A stretch of 64,000 nucleotides of DNA from Caldalkalibacillus mannanilyticus JCM 10596 (lineage in GTDB: Bacteria; Bacillota; Bacilli; Caldalkalibacillales; JCM-10596), in contig NZ_BAMO01000016.1 in NCBI RefSeq assembly GCF_000615945.1, forward strand, positions 1-64,000. The letters run 5' to 3'. Positions 46,170 through 56,358 of the stretch are shown one piece after another. Made by a program: the position numbers and the translations under genes. The notes beneath the pieces were generated by a model. The model saw only the letters and a list, made by a program, of their open reading frames with translations, was not told the DNA's origin and ran no database searches. The number at the start of each line of letters is the position of its first letter. Positions within the stretch are counted from its first letter, which is position 1.

Positions 46170-46691
46170 ATGCTAAATCGATCAAAAAAAAGGAACGTAT
46201 TCTTATTATCTCTGGTTCTCTTGCTGCTAATCTTCTCTGTCAGCTTTTTTTATCTGAAAAAACACCCTCCTCTAGTTCATTCTTCATCTGGATTGCACTT
46301 AAATGGAAGCTCTTTTGCCCTACTAGAAAACGAAGGTTCTTATAACATAAAAATAACGAACGTGCTCATCAATGGAACGACTAAAGAGGTGAACTTATGT
46401 AGGAGTCATATTAACGGGGTTCCCGATTTAGATCAATTCGAATGCCAATCCGCTATTGGATCGTCAATCGAGCCTGCGCTGACTGATAAAGAGCTAGAAG
46501 AATATTATAGTGATCCCAAGAACAACATAGACCCTGAAAAGCAAAAGTATTATGATTTCACTTATGATCAAAAGCCTTTCTATTCATTATGGCACTCAGA
46601 AAAGGACGTACACAGCATCACTATTTATTATCAATATCTAGGAATTAATCATGAATGGACACGGGAATTTGATGCCGATTCAGAAAAATAA
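46170..46691 (+). CDS. Membrane-anchored hypothetical protein
   Basis: 173 residues from ATG 46170 (AAAGGGGG upstream). One N-terminal membrane helix (about 9-28) is followed by an extracytoplasmic domain with two cysteines (LCRSH and FECQS) and an acidic C-terminus. No family is recognised. It lies between a stalk-domain gene and pepT, each with separate signals. Confidence 0.7.
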   Translation: MLNRSKKRNVFLLSLVLLLLIFSVSFFYLKKHPPLVHSSSGLHLNGSSFALLENEGSYNIKITNVLINGTTKEVNLCRSHINGVPDLDQFECQSAIGSSIEPALTDKELEEYYSDPKNNIDPEKQKYYDFTYDQKPFYSLWHSEKDVHSITIYYQYLGINHEWTREFDADSEK

Positions 46692-46776
46692 TAGAGACTA
46701 CATATTTATTTTACCACCCCACCTTTTCGTATTATGATGGACATAGAATGAAATAGCTAAAGGAGATGGAACTGTA

Positions 46777-48009
46777 ATGAAAGAAGAACTTATAAACAGA
46801 CTGGTTTCTTATGTAAAGGTAAACACCGAATCAGATGATAACAGCGCAACCTGCCCATCAACGCCAGGTCAGCTCAACCTAGCTAGACAATTGGTGGAAG
46901 AATTAAAAGAGATGGGGATGCAAGAAGTGTCCTTAGATGAAAACGGTTACGTGATGGCTACACTCCCCGCCAATACGAACAAAGAAGTCCCTACTATTGG
47001 GTTCTTAGCTCATATGGATACCTCCAGCGATTTTACTGGAGAGAATGTACAGCCTCAAATCGTTGAAAACTATGATGGAAAAGATATCATTTTAAATCAA
47101 GAGCAGAACATTATTCTTTCTCCCCAAGACTTCCCTGAATTAGTGCAATATCAAGGGCATACTCTGATCACTACAGATGGAACCACCCTGCTGGGAGCAG
47201 ATAACAAAGCAGGGATTACAGAGATTATGACAGCCATGAACTACCTGATTCAGCATCCTGAGATTAAACACGGAAAAATACGGGTCGGTTTTACACCCGA
47301 CGAGGAAATCGGAAGAGGAGCGCATAAATTTGATGTAACTGCCTTTGGTGCCGATTTTGCTTACACCATGGATGGTGGGCCTCTTGGTGAGCTTCAATAT
47401 GAAAGCTTTAATGCTGCTGAAGCCAAAATAACCTTTAAAGGAAAAAATGTGCACCCTGGAACGGCGAAGGATAAGATGATTAACTCTGCCAAAATCGCCA
47501 TGGAGTTTAATCAAAAGCTTCCTGTTGAGGAGGCTCCCGAAACGACAGAAGGCTATGAAGGATTCTATCATCTTATTTCTATACAGGGGGATGTGGAAGA
47601 AACCAAGCTTCATTATATTATTAGAGATTTTGACAGACAGGCATTTGAAGCTCGCAAAGAATATGTCACCCAAGTCGTTCAGGAACTACAAAAAAAATAT
47701 AACAAAGCTACCATTTTGCTTGAATTAAAAGACCAATATTATAACATGAGAGAAAAAATTGAGCCTGTCAAAGAAATTGTAGATATCGCCTTCCAAGCGA
47801 TGAAAAATCTGGACATCACTCCAGAAGTATACCCTATTCGCGGAGGAACTGACGGCTCTCAGCTTTCTTATATGGGACTGCCCACACCTAATATTTTTAC
47901 AGGCGGCGAAAACTACCACGGCAGATACGAATATGTATCCGTAGACAATATGCTAAAAGCCACTCAGGTGATCATTGAAATCTGCCAATTAGTTGAACAA
48001 AGCAAATAA
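46777..48009 (+). CDS. pepT: Peptidase T (tripeptide aminopeptidase, M20B)
   Basis: 410 residues, the standard length. Metal-binding and catalytic motifs: [37 protein letters not shown], a [10 protein letters not shown] dimerisation-domain stretch and [12 protein letters not shown]. It releases N-terminal residues from tripeptides in the cytoplasm. Shine-Dalgarno AAGGAGATGG before the ATG. Confidence 0.97.
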   Translation: MKEELINRLVSYVKVNTESDDNSATCPSTPGQLNLARQLVEELKEMGMQEVSLDENGYVMATLPANTNKEVPTIGFLAHMDTSSDFTGENVQPQIVENYDGKDIILNQEQNIILSPQDFPELVQYQGHTLITTDGTTLLGADNKAGITEIMTAMNYLIQHPEIKHGKIRVGFTPDEEIGRGAHKFDVTAFGADFAYTMDGGPLGELQYESFNAAEAKITFKGKNVHPGTAKDKMINSAKIAMEFNQKLPVEEAPETTEGYEGFYHLISIQGDVEETKLHYIIRDFDRQAFEARKEYVTQVVQELQKKYNKATILLELKDQYYNMREKIEPVKEIVDIAFQAMKNLDITPEVYPIRGGTDGSQLSYMGLPTPNIFTGGENYHGRYEYVSVDNMLKATQVIIEICQLVEQSK

Positions 48010-48078
48010 GATTCTAGGACTTTTTATCTCCTACCTATGTTATACTATTTCTAGATTTTACATAACTGGGAGGAGAAC

Positions 48079-48942
48079 ATGAGAAAATTAAGTACATCTT
48101 TATTTATTTTAGTACTAGCTTTATCTTTCATACTTAGCAGTACAACGGTTGGGGCTACATCCAAAGGACTAGATCTTAATGGGGATTGGAGAGCAATAAC
48201 CGTAGACAATACGTTTGTCGAGTTAACGCTTCAACAAAAGGGATCTGACGTTACAGGAACCTACTATGCCACGTATCGAAACGACACGTATGCTATTCCT
48301 GTCAAAGGGAAGGTTTCAGGAAGCAAAGCCAATCTATATTTAGTTTATGATACCCCTGAATTAGTAAAAGCAAGTGGCGTTTCAAACTTACCTGATCGAA
48401 TTGTGAAGCAAATTGTTGGTATTCGAAGCCTTCTTGCCTTTGATTTTGGAGTTAGCGAAGACGAAGCGCAGGGAGAGTTCTTAGGCTGGTATATTGAATG
48501 GTCTGGAAGCTCCGTAAAAAAATATGAAGGTGGATCAGACTATGCCCGTAAGAACAATCCACCAACAAAGCTTACTCTGACTCGTATTTTTGAAATGGCT
48601 CATGTTGTTTTAGATGGAGATTATCTTGTGTTTGATCAACCTGCCATTATTAAAAATAATAGTACGATGGTACCGTTGCGTGCTATTTTTGAAGAATTGG
48701 GAGCCACTATTGAATGGAATGCAGCTGAAAAAACAGTCGTTGCCGTCAAAGACGACCGCCACATCTCCTTAAAAATAGGGGATTCTACCGCCATGATAAA
48801 TGGGGAAAAAATTCAATTATCTACCCCAGCTCAAATCATTGGAGGTCGAACCCTCGTCCCTCTTCGCTTTGTGAGTGAAGCATTGGGAGCAAAAGTAAGC
48901 TGGGATGGAGCCACCAAAACAGTTTACATTGCTAGCGAATAA
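48079..48942 (+). CDS. Secreted protein with C-terminal stalk domain
   Basis: 287 residues. Signal peptide (about 1-28, ending TVGATSKG); an N-terminal beta domain (about 30-165) of lipocalin-like appearance (GDWRAITVDN, GTYYATYRND); and a stalk domain at the C-terminus (STMVPLRAIFEELGATIEWNAAEKTV, TLVPLRFVSEALGAKVSWDGATKTV). The order is reversed relative to the gene at 45224. GGGAGGAG precedes the ATG. Probably wall- or surface-associated. Confidence 0.85.
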   Translation: MRKLSTSLFILVLALSFILSSTTVGATSKGLDLNGDWRAITVDNTFVELTLQQKGSDVTGTYYATYRNDTYAIPVKGKVSGSKANLYLVYDTPELVKASGVSNLPDRIVKQIVGIRSLLAFDFGVSEDEAQGEFLGWYIEWSGSSVKKYEGGSDYARKNNPPTKLTLTRIFEMAHVVLDGDYLVFDQPAIIKNNSTMVPLRAIFEELGATIEWNAAEKTVVAVKDDRHISLKIGDSTAMINGEKIQLSTPAQIIGGRTLVPLRFVSEALGAKVSWDGATKTVYIASE

Positions 48943-48981
48943 TGATGTACAAAAAAAAAACGAATCGGTCATCGATTCGTC

Positions 48982-49012
48982 AAGCTGTCGAGAAACCCCT
49001 CGACAGCTTTTT
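48982..49012 (+). terminator. Terminator of the second stalk-domain gene
   Basis: Stem AAGCTGTCGA / TCGACAGCTT with an 8-base loop and trailing Ts. It is preceded by a smaller hairpin CGAATCG / CGATTCG (48961-48979). Confidence 0.85.
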
Positions 49013-49085
49013 ACTTTACTTTTCTTTTCTTTTTTACAGGAGCCATTTTGATACTATCATTCTCACTAACCCGTTTTGTGGAAGT

Positions 49086-49856
49086 TTAAACTCCCAAACG
49101 CAACCAAGCATAATGGATCATCTCTAGGATCTCCATATCTCTTGTTTTTTTATCTGGTGCACCCATAGCAATAGCAAGGACTCGGTGCTTCCCTCTGGTT
49201 GCTGTCGCTGAAAGGCACGCTTTCGCCCGTGGAGTATACCCTGTTTTCAAACCATCAATCTCTGGATGATCCTCTAGCAATTTGTTTGTATTGATCAATT
49301 CGACTGACTCAACACTGTTTTGTTTAATCACTGTTTTCTTCATTTTGGAGTATCTTAATATCGTATGATGAGCAAGGAGGGCTTTAGACAGGATTGCCAT
49401 ATCGAAGGCAGACGAATAACTTCCCCCTCGATCTAATCCCGTAGGGTTGGCAAAAAACGTGTTCTTCAATCCCATTCTTTTACCCTTTCTTCTCATAAAA
49501 GAAACAAATCTCTTTTCACTTCCTGCAATATACTCTGCCATAGCCACGGAGGCATTATTTGCTGATGAGATTACAATTGCTTTAATGAGATCCTCTACCG
49601 TCACCTCTTCTCCGCTTTGGAAACAAGCTGTTGATCCTTTAATAGAGGCGGCGTACGGACTGATCGTCACTTTATCCGAAAGGGTGAATGCTCCCTTCTT
49701 CATCTTGTCAAAAATAATTAACAGCGTCATGATTTTGGTCAAGCTCGCTTGAGGAACTCTTTCATTCATCTTTTTTTCAAATAAAATTTCTCCTGTGGTC
49801 ACATTCATGACTACCGCAGAGGTAGCACTTTTCGCTAAAGGGTGAACTGCTTTCAT
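49086..49856 (-). CDS. D-alanyl-D-alanine carboxypeptidase without signal peptide (S11 family)
   Basis: 256 residues from ATG 49856 (AAAGGTGGGG upstream). The penicillin-binding motifs are complete: SLTK in ASLTKIMTL, SAN in SSANNASVA, KTG in GLKTGYTP. The family (DacA/DacF) trims the terminal D-Ala of peptidoglycan stem peptides and normally has a Sec signal peptide and a C-terminal PBP5 domain. Both are missing here: the mature-type sequence begins at residue 10 and the protein ends soon after the catalytic domain. Either a shortened variant, or the 5' end was lost. Confidence 0.9.
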   Translation of the reverse strand: MKAVHPLAKSATSAVVMNVTTGEILFEKKMNERVPQASLTKIMTLLIIFDKMKKGAFTLSDKVTISPYAASIKGSTACFQSGEEVTVEDLIKAIVISSANNASVAMAEYIAGSEKRFVSFMRRKGKRMGLKNTFFANPTGLDRGGSYSSAFDMAILSKALLAHHTILRYSKMKKTVIKQNSVESVELINTNKLLEDHPEIDGLKTGYTPRAKACLSATATRGKHRVLAIAMGAPDKKTRDMEILEMIHYAWLRLGV

Positions 49857-50000
49857 CGTCCCCACCTTTCTTCATCTTTGTCCTTTTACTCTTACAATAT
49901 GTAGAAAAGGGAGAGCCTGTATAGGAGAAGCATCTTGTTCATGCAATAAAAGGCGAAAGAAAAAACCCATATTTCTATGGGCTTTTTCGTCACTGCTTTG

Positions 50001-50339
50001 TTATTGTTTGAAGGTTGCAATATAGGAGAAAACAAACTTCTCTTGCTTAAATAAAGTAGCATAATTCGATACATCAATTTCCGCTCGACTATCGACTAAA
50101 TAGAAATTAACCTGCTTTTCTAGCTCCTCTGGGCTTTCCGCAATAAAAACCCTCACAGGATTAATTTGTTTATTGGTACTATACTGAATCAATGCTGTAT
50201 AGTAAATACCAAGTTCCCCACTATCCATGACATCATAAAGAATATCCGTAATCCCAAAATCATTTTGCTGAAAAAAATCATTTATTTTCATTTCTAATTC
50301 CTGAGGATCTTGTGCAAAAAAACCTTTCGTCCATTTCAT
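50001..50339 (-). CDS. Conserved-looking small cytoplasmic protein
   Basis: 112 residues, no membrane segments. Two similar halves: FFAQDPQELEMKINDFF and FIAESPEELEKQVNFYL each begin a strand-helix unit, pointing to an internal duplication. ATG 50339 has GGGGGA about 9 bases ahead. Family unknown; a sporulation or housekeeping protein of Bacillales is possible. Confidence 0.7.
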   Translation of the reverse strand: MKWTKGFFAQDPQELEMKINDFFQQNDFGITDILYDVMDSGELGIYYTALIQYSTNKQINPVRVFIAESPEELEKQVNFYLVDSRAEIDVSNYATLFKQEKFVFSYIATFKQ

Positions 50340-50447
50340 GTATAGTCCCCCTATTTAGACAATAGCCTTATTCTGTCCATTATACTATATCTTTAATAGG
50401 CAATCATTAGTCAATATTATACACGTTCCCTTCTTATCTTGTATGAT

Positions 50448-51521
50448 TTAGATTGTGTATTCTTCCTGTAAAAAAACCTTCATATCTTTAGGGTTCACAA
50501 ATACTTTTTCTCCTGCTTGGAGCTTCAACGCTCTAAACTCTTCCTTGCTTAATTCAGCTTCAATAAATTCCTTCGTATCCGTTCGAGATAATTCAAGATG
50601 AACAATGGGTCCTACAGAGCGTATATGTTCAATTCTAGCTGGAAATGCTTGACCTTCATTTTTAGCTCGCTCTATTTTGATATTATGCGGTCGAGCAAAA
50701 GCAACAACCTGTGATTCTACCATTTTCTTATCATCTGTAGCTTCCAATATAACATCACCAAAAGTCATCTTCCCTTGTTGGATTCGCCCTTGAAAGAGAT
50801 TTACATTCCCTAAAAAGTGATACACAAAGGGATTAGCTGGATAATCATAAACTTCTTCCGGCGTTCCGATTTGTTCAATTCCCCCATTATTCATAACTAC
50901 AATACGATCTGCGACATCTAAGGCTTCTTCCTGATCATGTGTGACAAATACACTTGTAATAGGGATTTCATTGTGTAGCTGGCGTAACCAACGTCGAAGA
51001 TCTTTACGAACCTTGGCGTCTAACGCTCCAAATGGTTCATCTAATAAGAGAACTTTTGGTTCTACCGCCAACGCACGAGCCAAAGCAACACGCTGTCGTT
51101 GTCCACCAGAAAGCTGGGTAGGATAGCGATCGCTGAACGATTCTAGCTTAACTAGCTTAAGCAATTCAAATACCTTTTCACGTATTTTTTCTTTAGAAGG
51201 TCTTTCCTTCCTAGGGCGAACCTTCAAACCAAAAGCGATATTATCAAAGACCGTCATATGCCGAAAGAGAGCATAGTGTTGGAACACAAAGCCGACATTT
51301 CTTTCTTTTACATGGCTATCAGTCATGTTTTTCTGATCCAAATAAATGCTTCCTTGATCAGCTTGTTCCAAACCAGCAATAATGCGAAGCAATGTTGTTT
51401 TTCCAGACCCAGAAGGCCCGAGTAGAGCCACAAGCTCTCCAGTAGGAATGGTTAAATCAATATTATTTAACGCTTGATATGAGCCAAAGCTCTTAGAAAT
51501 TTGTTTAATCTGTATACTCAA
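50448..51521 (-). CDS. cysA: Sulfate/thiosulfate ABC transporter ATP-binding protein
   Basis: 357 residues. Walker [11 protein letters not shown]-loop FVFQHYALF, signature [15 protein letters not shown], Walker [13 protein letters not shown], switch FVTHDQEEA, then a C-terminal TOBE-type regulatory domain. Last gene of the sbp-cysT-cysW-cysA operon (one base after cysW). It energises sulfate import and might also serve the modAB pair at 58.7-60.2 kb, which has no ATPase of its own. Confidence 0.95.
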   Translation of the reverse strand: MSIQIKQISKSFGSYQALNNIDLTIPTGELVALLGPSGSGKTTLLRIIAGLEQADQGSIYLDQKNMTDSHVKERNVGFVFQHYALFRHMTVFDNIAFGLKVRPRKERPSKEKIREKVFELLKLVKLESFSDRYPTQLSGGQRQRVALARALAVEPKVLLLDEPFGALDAKVRKDLRRWLRQLHNEIPITSVFVTHDQEEALDVADRIVVMNNGGIEQIGTPEEVYDYPANPFVYHFLGNVNLFQGRIQQGKMTFGDVILEATDDKKMVESQVVAFARPHNIKIERAKNEGQAFPARIEHIRSVGPIVHLELSRTDTKEFIEAELSKEEFRALKLQAGEKVFVNPKDMKVFLQEEYTI

Positions 51522-51522
51522 T

Positions 51523-52422
51523 TTAATTCCCTCCTATCATTGAGCTCTTTGAGTCTATACTTCCTCGATTTGCTTTCCATTCCACAATATTTTTCAGTAA
51601 TAGGGTGACTAATGCTACTATTGACATTAAAGAAGCAACAGCAAAGGCGGCTGTAAATTGATATTCATTATAGAGAATTTCAATATGCAGAGGAACTGTA
51701 TTTGTCATACCACGAATATGTCCTGAAACAACGGAAACAGCTCCAAATTCACCAATTGCCCGAGCACTACAAAGGATGACCCCGTATAGCAATCCCCACT
51801 TAATATTTGGTAAAGTAACAAGCCAAAACGTCTGCCATCCATTTGCACCAAGAGTGAGTGCAGCCTCTTCGTCCGTTGTACCTTGGGATTGCATCAAAGG
51901 AATTAATTCTTTAGCAATGAAAGGGAGAGTGACAAACATCGTAGCTAGGACAATACCAGGAGTGGCATAGATAATCTTGATATCCCAATTGACTAATAAT
52001 GGTCCCAAAAAGCCTTGTGCTCCGAACATAAGAACAAAAATTAGACCCGCAATAACGGGTGATACAGCAAAAGGAAGGTCGATCAAGGTAATAAGAATAT
52101 TTTTTCCTTTAAAATTGAATTTGGCGATCGACCAAGCTGCTGCTAAACCAAAAAGGATATTCAACGGTACAGTGATCAGCACGACCCATAAAGTTAAGGA
52201 AATAGCCTTCCAAGCATATGGATCAATAATAGAAGCTAAATAGACCGCGATTCCTTGTTCAAATGCTTTAACAAAAATCGCTACAAGTGGAATAACCAGA
52301 AATACCCCCAAAAAGAGTAAAGCAATTGACACCAAGAGCCATTTTACTAGTGAAGCTTCACCTGTTTTTCTTATGGGAGACCATTCCGTAGGGAGGTGTT
52401 GCAATGGATTATTTCCAGACAT
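51523..52422 (-). CDS. cysW: Sulfate ABC transporter permease CysW
   Basis: 299 residues with six membrane helices and the permease EAA loop ([23 protein letters not shown]). CysW pairs with CysT to form the channel. Sixteen bases after cysT. Confidence 0.93.
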   Translation of the reverse strand: MSGNNPLQHLPTEWSPIRKTGEASLVKWLLVSIALLFLGVFLVIPLVAIFVKAFEQGIAVYLASIIDPYAWKAISLTLWVVLITVPLNILFGLAAAWSIAKFNFKGKNILITLIDLPFAVSPVIAGLIFVLMFGAQGFLGPLLVNWDIKIIYATPGIVLATMFVTLPFIAKELIPLMQSQGTTDEEAALTLGANGWQTFWLVTLPNIKWGLLYGVILCSARAIGEFGAVSVVSGHIRGMTNTVPLHIEILYNEYQFTAAFAVASLMSIVALVTLLLKNIVEWKANRGSIDSKSSMIGGN

Positions 52423-52438
52423 TATTCATTCCTCTTTT

Positions 52439-53296
52439 CTATCTATGATCATAACGATGCCGACTCCACCATTGAAGAAGGTTAATACATAAGAGTATTA
52501 CAAAAGAAATGCTGAGCATAACAGCAGCAATAGCCGTTGCTCCTGCATAATCATATTGTTCTAGCTTAGTAAAAATGAGTAAAGGAGCTATTTCCGTACG
52601 CAGTGGCATATTTCCAGAGATGAAAACAACAGAACCATACTCTCCTAAGGCTCTAGCAAAAGCTAAAGAAAAGCCCGTTAATAAAGCTGGGATCACCTCT
52701 GGCATTATCACTTTACAAAAGATTTGCAACCGATTAGCTCCTAGGCTCGTTGCTGCTTCTTCATATTCTTTATCCAAACTCTGCAGAACGGGTTGAACCA
52801 TCCGTACCACAAAAGGTAACCCAATAAAGGTAAGAGCTATAATAATTCCAAGAGGAGTGTAAGCAACCTTTATACCGAGCGGTTCTAATAACTGACCTAT
52901 CCACCCATTACTTGAATATAAAGCTGTTAACGAGATGCCCGCCACCGCAGTAGGTAACGCAAATGGAAGATCGACAAGAGCATCTACCAAGCGTTTTCCT
53001 GGGAATTGATAACGCACAAGCACCCAAGCGATGAGTAAGCCAAAGATGGCATTCATCACCGCCGCTGCCGCCGCAGTACCAAAGCTTAATTTGTAGGAGG
53101 CTACAACTCTCGGATTAGTTACAGTCTGCAAAAAGTCATTCCAGCCCATTGTAGAGGTTTTTAAAAAGACCAACGATATTGGAATAAGAATCATTAATCC
53201 TATAAATAACAACGTAAACCCTAATGTTAATCCAAACCCTGGCAAAATATGATGTTGTTTTAGTTTCATGGAAGATATTCTGCTCAATACGCTCAC
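52439..53296 (-). CDS. cysT: Sulfate ABC transporter permease CysT
   Basis: 285 residues, six membrane helices, EAA loop [23 protein letters not shown]. First permease of the operon, 47 bases after the binding-protein gene. Start context AGAAAG before a GTG/ATG-type start at 53296; an internal ATG (MKLKQHH) nine codons in is an alternative. Confidence 0.93.
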   Translation of the reverse strand: MSVLSRISSMKLKQHHILPGFGLTLGFTLLFIGLMILIPISLVFLKTSTMGWNDFLQTVTNPRVVASYKLSFGTAAAAAVMNAIFGLLIAWVLVRYQFPGKRLVDALVDLPFALPTAVAGISLTALYSSNGWIGQLLEPLGIKVAYTPLGIIIALTFIGLPFVVRMVQPVLQSLDKEYEEAATSLGANRLQIFCKVIMPEVIPALLTGFSLAFARALGEYGSVVFISGNMPLRTEIAPLLIFTKLEQYDYAGATAIAAVMLSISFVILLCINLLQWWSRHRYDHR

Positions 53297-53343
53297 TTCT
53301 TTCTAAATATAAATGTGACCTGTATCCCTACGTTACTCATTCT

Positions 53344-54384
53344 CTATGGAGTGTATATCTGGTCAAAAACTCCTCCATCATTGAAATGTTTTTCTTGGGC
53401 TTCTTGCCATCCTCCAAATTTTTCGTCAATTGTAAAAAGCTGAACCTGTGGGAATACATCCTTATATTTCGCCGCTACCTTTTCATTTCTAGGCCGATAA
53501 TAATGCTTGGCAATGATTTCTTGCGCTTCTTCTGTATACAAATGGGCTAAATAGGCTTCTGCTACTTCCCGCGTTCCTTTTTTATCTACGTTTTTGTCTA
53601 CCACAGTCACGGGTGGTTCTGTAAGAATACTCAACGATGGAACAACGATTTCAAATTGGTCTTCCCCTAATTCATTGATTGCTAGGAAAGCTTCATTCTC
53701 CCAGGATAACAGGACATCTCCAATCCCACGTTCCACAAAAGTAGTCGTAGACCCTCTAGCACCTGCATCTAGAACAGGAACATTTTGATAGAGCTGACTG
53801 ACAAATTTCTTTGCTTGCTCCTCATCCTGATTATTTTTTTCTAATGCATACCCCCATGCAGCAAGGTAATTCCATCGAGCTCCTCCAGAAGTTTTTGGAT
53901 TGGGTGTAATGACCTCCACATCATTTCTAATTAAATCCTCCCAATCTTTAATATTTTTGGGGTTTCCTTTTCTTACTAAAAAAACAATGGTGGAGGTATA
54001 AGGGGTAGATTGATGATCCAAACGACTTTGCCAATCAACAGGAATAAGATTGGCTACTTTGTGCATTTGGTCAATATCATAGGCTAAAGCCAGAGTCACC
54101 ACATCAGCTTCTAATCCATCAATGACAGCGCGAGCTTGACTTCCAGCGCCACCATGTGATTGCTGAATGGTCACCTGTTGCCCTTTTAATTCCTGCCAAT
54201 ACTGAATAAATAAGTTATTATATTCCTTATATAGCTCTCTCGTAGGGTCATACGACACATTTAAGAGCGTGATTTCATTTGAACTGGATGATCCAGATTG
54301 TGTTGAATCTGTTACACATCCGCTCAATATCATCAGAACCACTATCAATATCAATACAACTCTTTTTCTTATCTTATTCTTCAT
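53344..54384 (-). CDS. Sulfate-binding lipoprotein
   Basis: 346 residues. Lipobox VLMILSGC; the sulfate-binding protein fold with [45 protein letters not shown] and YRPRN. It captures sulfate (or thiosulfate) outside the membrane. AAAGGGGAG precedes ATG 54384, and a structured leader with a terminator lies upstream. Confidence 0.93.
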   Translation of the reverse strand: MKNKIRKRVVLILIVVLMILSGCVTDSTQSGSSSSNEITLLNVSYDPTRELYKEYNNLFIQYWQELKGQQVTIQQSHGGAGSQARAVIDGLEADVVTLALAYDIDQMHKVANLIPVDWQSRLDHQSTPYTSTIVFLVRKGNPKNIKDWEDLIRNDVEVITPNPKTSGGARWNYLAAWGYALEKNNQDEEQAKKFVSQLYQNVPVLDAGARGSTTTFVERGIGDVLLSWENEAFLAINELGEDQFEIVVPSLSILTEPPVTVVDKNVDKKGTREVAEAYLAHLYTEEAQEIIAKHYYRPRNEKVAAKYKDVFPQVQLFTIDEKFGGWQEAQEKHFNDGGVFDQIYTP

Positions 54385-54426
54385 TGTTAATACTCCCCTT
54401 TGCTTAAATATATAAACTTATTCAGT

Positions 54427-54540
54427 AAAAAAGGCTCCTATCCCATAAACAAGTAGAATCATAATGGTTGGATCATTGATTCTTTCTCATTTATAGAAAG
54501 GAGCCTCCAGTTATCTGGTCGGCAACCGCCATATCTTATC
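54427..54540 (-). ncRNA. Structured leader RNA with terminator before the sulfate-binding gene
   Basis: On the minus strand two miniature hairpins (GGC-GGTT-GCC, 54521-54530, and CCAG-ATAA-CTGG, 54507-54518) are followed by a long imperfect stem starting GGCTCC (54500-54505) and closing GGAGCC (54433-54438) plus six Ts. The layout is that of a transcription-attenuation leader or riboswitch. It does not match the S-box consensus, and I cannot name a family. Confidence 0.6.
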
Positions 54541-54580
54541 TCTATCAGTGATGAAGAAAAATATCTTATAGTAGAACACA

Positions 54581-54793
54581 CTACGACTTCTTCCTTTCCT
54601 CCCTTGCATTAGTACTAGCTGTTTGATTCTTGACAGGACGATTTTTTACTGATGGAAAACGCAGCTTTTCAATTCGTTCAATTTGAGTTATCTGTGAATC
54701 ATGGACAGTGATTTGGATAGATCCATATTCCAATCCTTCTAACGACTGGAGAATATGCTCTACTACTTCTTTATTTCGCTTCTGCTCAAACAA
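54581..54793 (-). CDS. YezD family protein (DUF2292)
   Basis: 70 residues with the family's core LEGLEYGSIQITVHDSQITQIERIEKLRFP. YezD proteins are small and of unknown function, and accompany sulfur-assimilation genes in Bacillales. It starts 13 bases after the Rrf2 regulator and precedes the sulfate-transporter leader, so the three form one unit. Confidence 0.9.
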   Translation of the reverse strand: MFEQKRNKEVVEHILQSLEGLEYGSIQITVHDSQITQIERIEKLRFPSVKNRPVKNQTASTNAREERKKS

Positions 54794-54806
54794 GATACTC
54801 TCTCCT

Positions 54807-55226
54807 CTATAAATTTTCTATTCGTCCTTTTAGTAAATCATCAAGAGTGGTTTTTTCTAACACCTTTGCAATCGTGTCACGAACCAAGACCCAAAGCGGC
54901 TTTAACAAACAGCTTCCTTCAAGTCCACAGGGTTCATAAGCCGTTACACTTGCACAGCTCATGGGAGACAACGGTCCCTCTAATTGTCGGATCACCTCAC
55001 CTATGACTATTTGCTCAGGAGATAATACTAACTTATATCCTCCTTGAACCCCTCGCTTACTTTCTACATAGTTCAGTTTTTTTAACTGTAAAAGAATTTG
55101 TTCTAAGTACTTAATAGTGACAAGCGTTTTCTCTGAAATTTCACTTATAGATAGAATGTACCCAGATTGCTGCCCTAAAACTAATAGCGCACGTAAGGCA
55201 TATTCTCCTCTGCTTGAAATTTTCAC
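54807..55226 (-). CDS. Rrf2-family regulator, CymR-like, with three cysteines
   Basis: 139 residues from GTG 55226 (GGGGAGG upstream). The Rrf2 winged helix (EYALRALLVLGQ...LSISEISEKTLVTIKYLEQILLQL...RGVQGGYKL) is followed by a helix containing C-x8-C-x5-C (SCASVTAYEPCGLEGSC). CymR, the cysteine-metabolism repressor of Bacillus, lacks cysteines there; IscR- and NsrR-type Rrf2 proteins use three to hold an Fe-S cluster. Context (YezD, sulfate import, mccAB) supports a sulfur regulator; Fe-S binding is inferred. Confidence 0.88.
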   Translation of the reverse strand: MKISSRGEYALRALLVLGQQSGYILSISEISEKTLVTIKYLEQILLQLKKLNYVESKRGVQGGYKLVLSPEQIVIGEVIRQLEGPLSPMSCASVTAYEPCGLEGSCLLKPLWVLVRDTIAKVLEKTTLDDLLKGRIENL

Positions 55227-55309
55227 TAGTCTAACCTCCCCTTTTTAAACCCCAGTCATTCAGTAGACTTTTAAACAAAGAAACACTTAGGATATTGAAT
55301 ATAAATTTC

Positions 55310-55338
55310 ATTTTATTCACATTATTCCTATTTGTCAA
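55310..55338 (-). promoter_or_regulatory. Promoter of the Rrf2-yezD unit with candidate operator
   Basis: On the minus strand TTGACA (55333-55338), 17 bases, TAAAAT (55310-55315). CAAATAGGAATAAT (55321-55334) overlaps the -35 and spacer, and recurs next to the mccA promoter. The rest of the 55227-55561 gap is AT-rich; a frame at 55369-55593 has no ribosome binding site, and I see no gene. Confidence 0.7.
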
Positions 55339-55561
55339 CTATGAATTATATGTTTTATACCCTTCATTTTATCGATTTTTTCTACATTTTAGACCAGGAC
55401 ACGGTTCGAACGTTAAGTGCATATTGGAAACGGTAATCAAAATATAAGGCTGCCTATTTATGCCCTTTATTACTATAATTTCGACCTGCCATCGATAGGA
55501 TGTCTTACCTTTTTCGAGGCTTTCTTCCATTTTATTTGTGAAAAAATTATGGTTGTCCGTT

Positions 55562-56200
55562 CTATAACTTAGTAGCATCAATAAGCCAAACAAAAGTGTT
55601 TAATCTTTTGAACTGAACAAAAAATCCATGAGTATTAAATATCTTTTCTAAAGTAGGGATCGTTGTATAATATTCAGTTTCTAAATCTTGTGCTAGGTTA
55701 AAAAATCCTTTATCTTTAGCGGCAGCAATATACTTTTGTTTATGCACTTCATCTATAAAAACAGTATCGGCAAAAACTACCTTTCCTCCCTTTGAAAGTA
55801 AAGAGCTATACTTAGAGATTGCTTCAGCTTTCTCTGCATCTGTCAAATGATGAAAAGCATACGTGCTAACAAATGCATCCATAGGCTCTTTCGTATAAAA
55901 AGTAATAAAATCCCCATTGAATAAAGAAACCTCTTCTGATAGTTTTTCTTTTGCCTTTCTCATCATAGAAGACGATGGTTCAAATCCAGTTACATGGTAG
56001 CCTTTATCTAATAACTTCTGTGTTAAGTTCCCAGTCCCAACTCCAAATTCAACTACATGTCCAGACACGAATTCACAAACTGTATCGAGGATCATCTCGT
56101 AATTTGAAAATACTTCTTTATATTCAAAATCTTTACCCGTTACCGATTCATCATATACCTCTGCCCAATTATCAAAAAGCTCCACAAATTCAAGGCCCAT
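55562..56200 (-). CDS. yrrT: Class I SAM-dependent methyltransferase YrrT
   Basis: 212 residues. The SAM-binding motif is HVVEFGVGTGNLTQKLL, followed by VTGFEPSSSMM and the post-motif FHHLTDAEK. It matches YrrT, which in Bacillus heads the yrrT-mtnN-mccA-mccB operon of methionine-to-cysteine conversion. Here it is divergent from mccA, and mtnN is absent. Substrate unknown. Confidence 0.85.
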   Translation of the reverse strand: MGLEFVELFDNWAEVYDESVTGKDFEYKEVFSNYEMILDTVCEFVSGHVVEFGVGTGNLTQKLLDKGYHVTGFEPSSSMMRKAKEKLSEEVSLFNGDFITFYTKEPMDAFVSTYAFHHLTDAEKAEAISKYSSLLSKGGKVVFADTVFIDEVHKQKYIAAAKDKGFFNLAQDLETEYYTTIPTLEKIFNTHGFFVQFKRLNTFVWLIDATKL

Positions 56201-56358
56201 ATGTTAAATCACTCCTTACAACATTTAATCAAACAAAACCTATGAGTATAGTATGTTAAAAATAAAATTATCGCAACTAAATCATTTTATTTTTTCTAAA
56301 CTAGAAAATTGCAATGAGTAAACATATATCCAAGCAAATTATTATAGTGATTAAATAA

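Noticed and set aside
49892-50077. Minus-strand frame before the D,D-carboxypeptidase, considered as its lost signal peptide
   Set aside because: The hydrophobic piece (MNKMLLLYRLSLFYIL) stops and cannot be joined to the enzyme by a single-base change with a plausible cleavage site.
54427-54560. S-box (SAM-I) riboswitch before the sulfate-binding gene
   Set aside because: Neither strand shows the CTTATCNAGAGNGG...GGCAACC layout; GGCAACC occurs on the wrong strand by chance complementarity to the small hairpin.
55369-55593. Minus-strand frame of 74 codons after yrrT
   Set aside because: It begins inside yrrT in another frame, has no ribosome binding site and no recognisable features.
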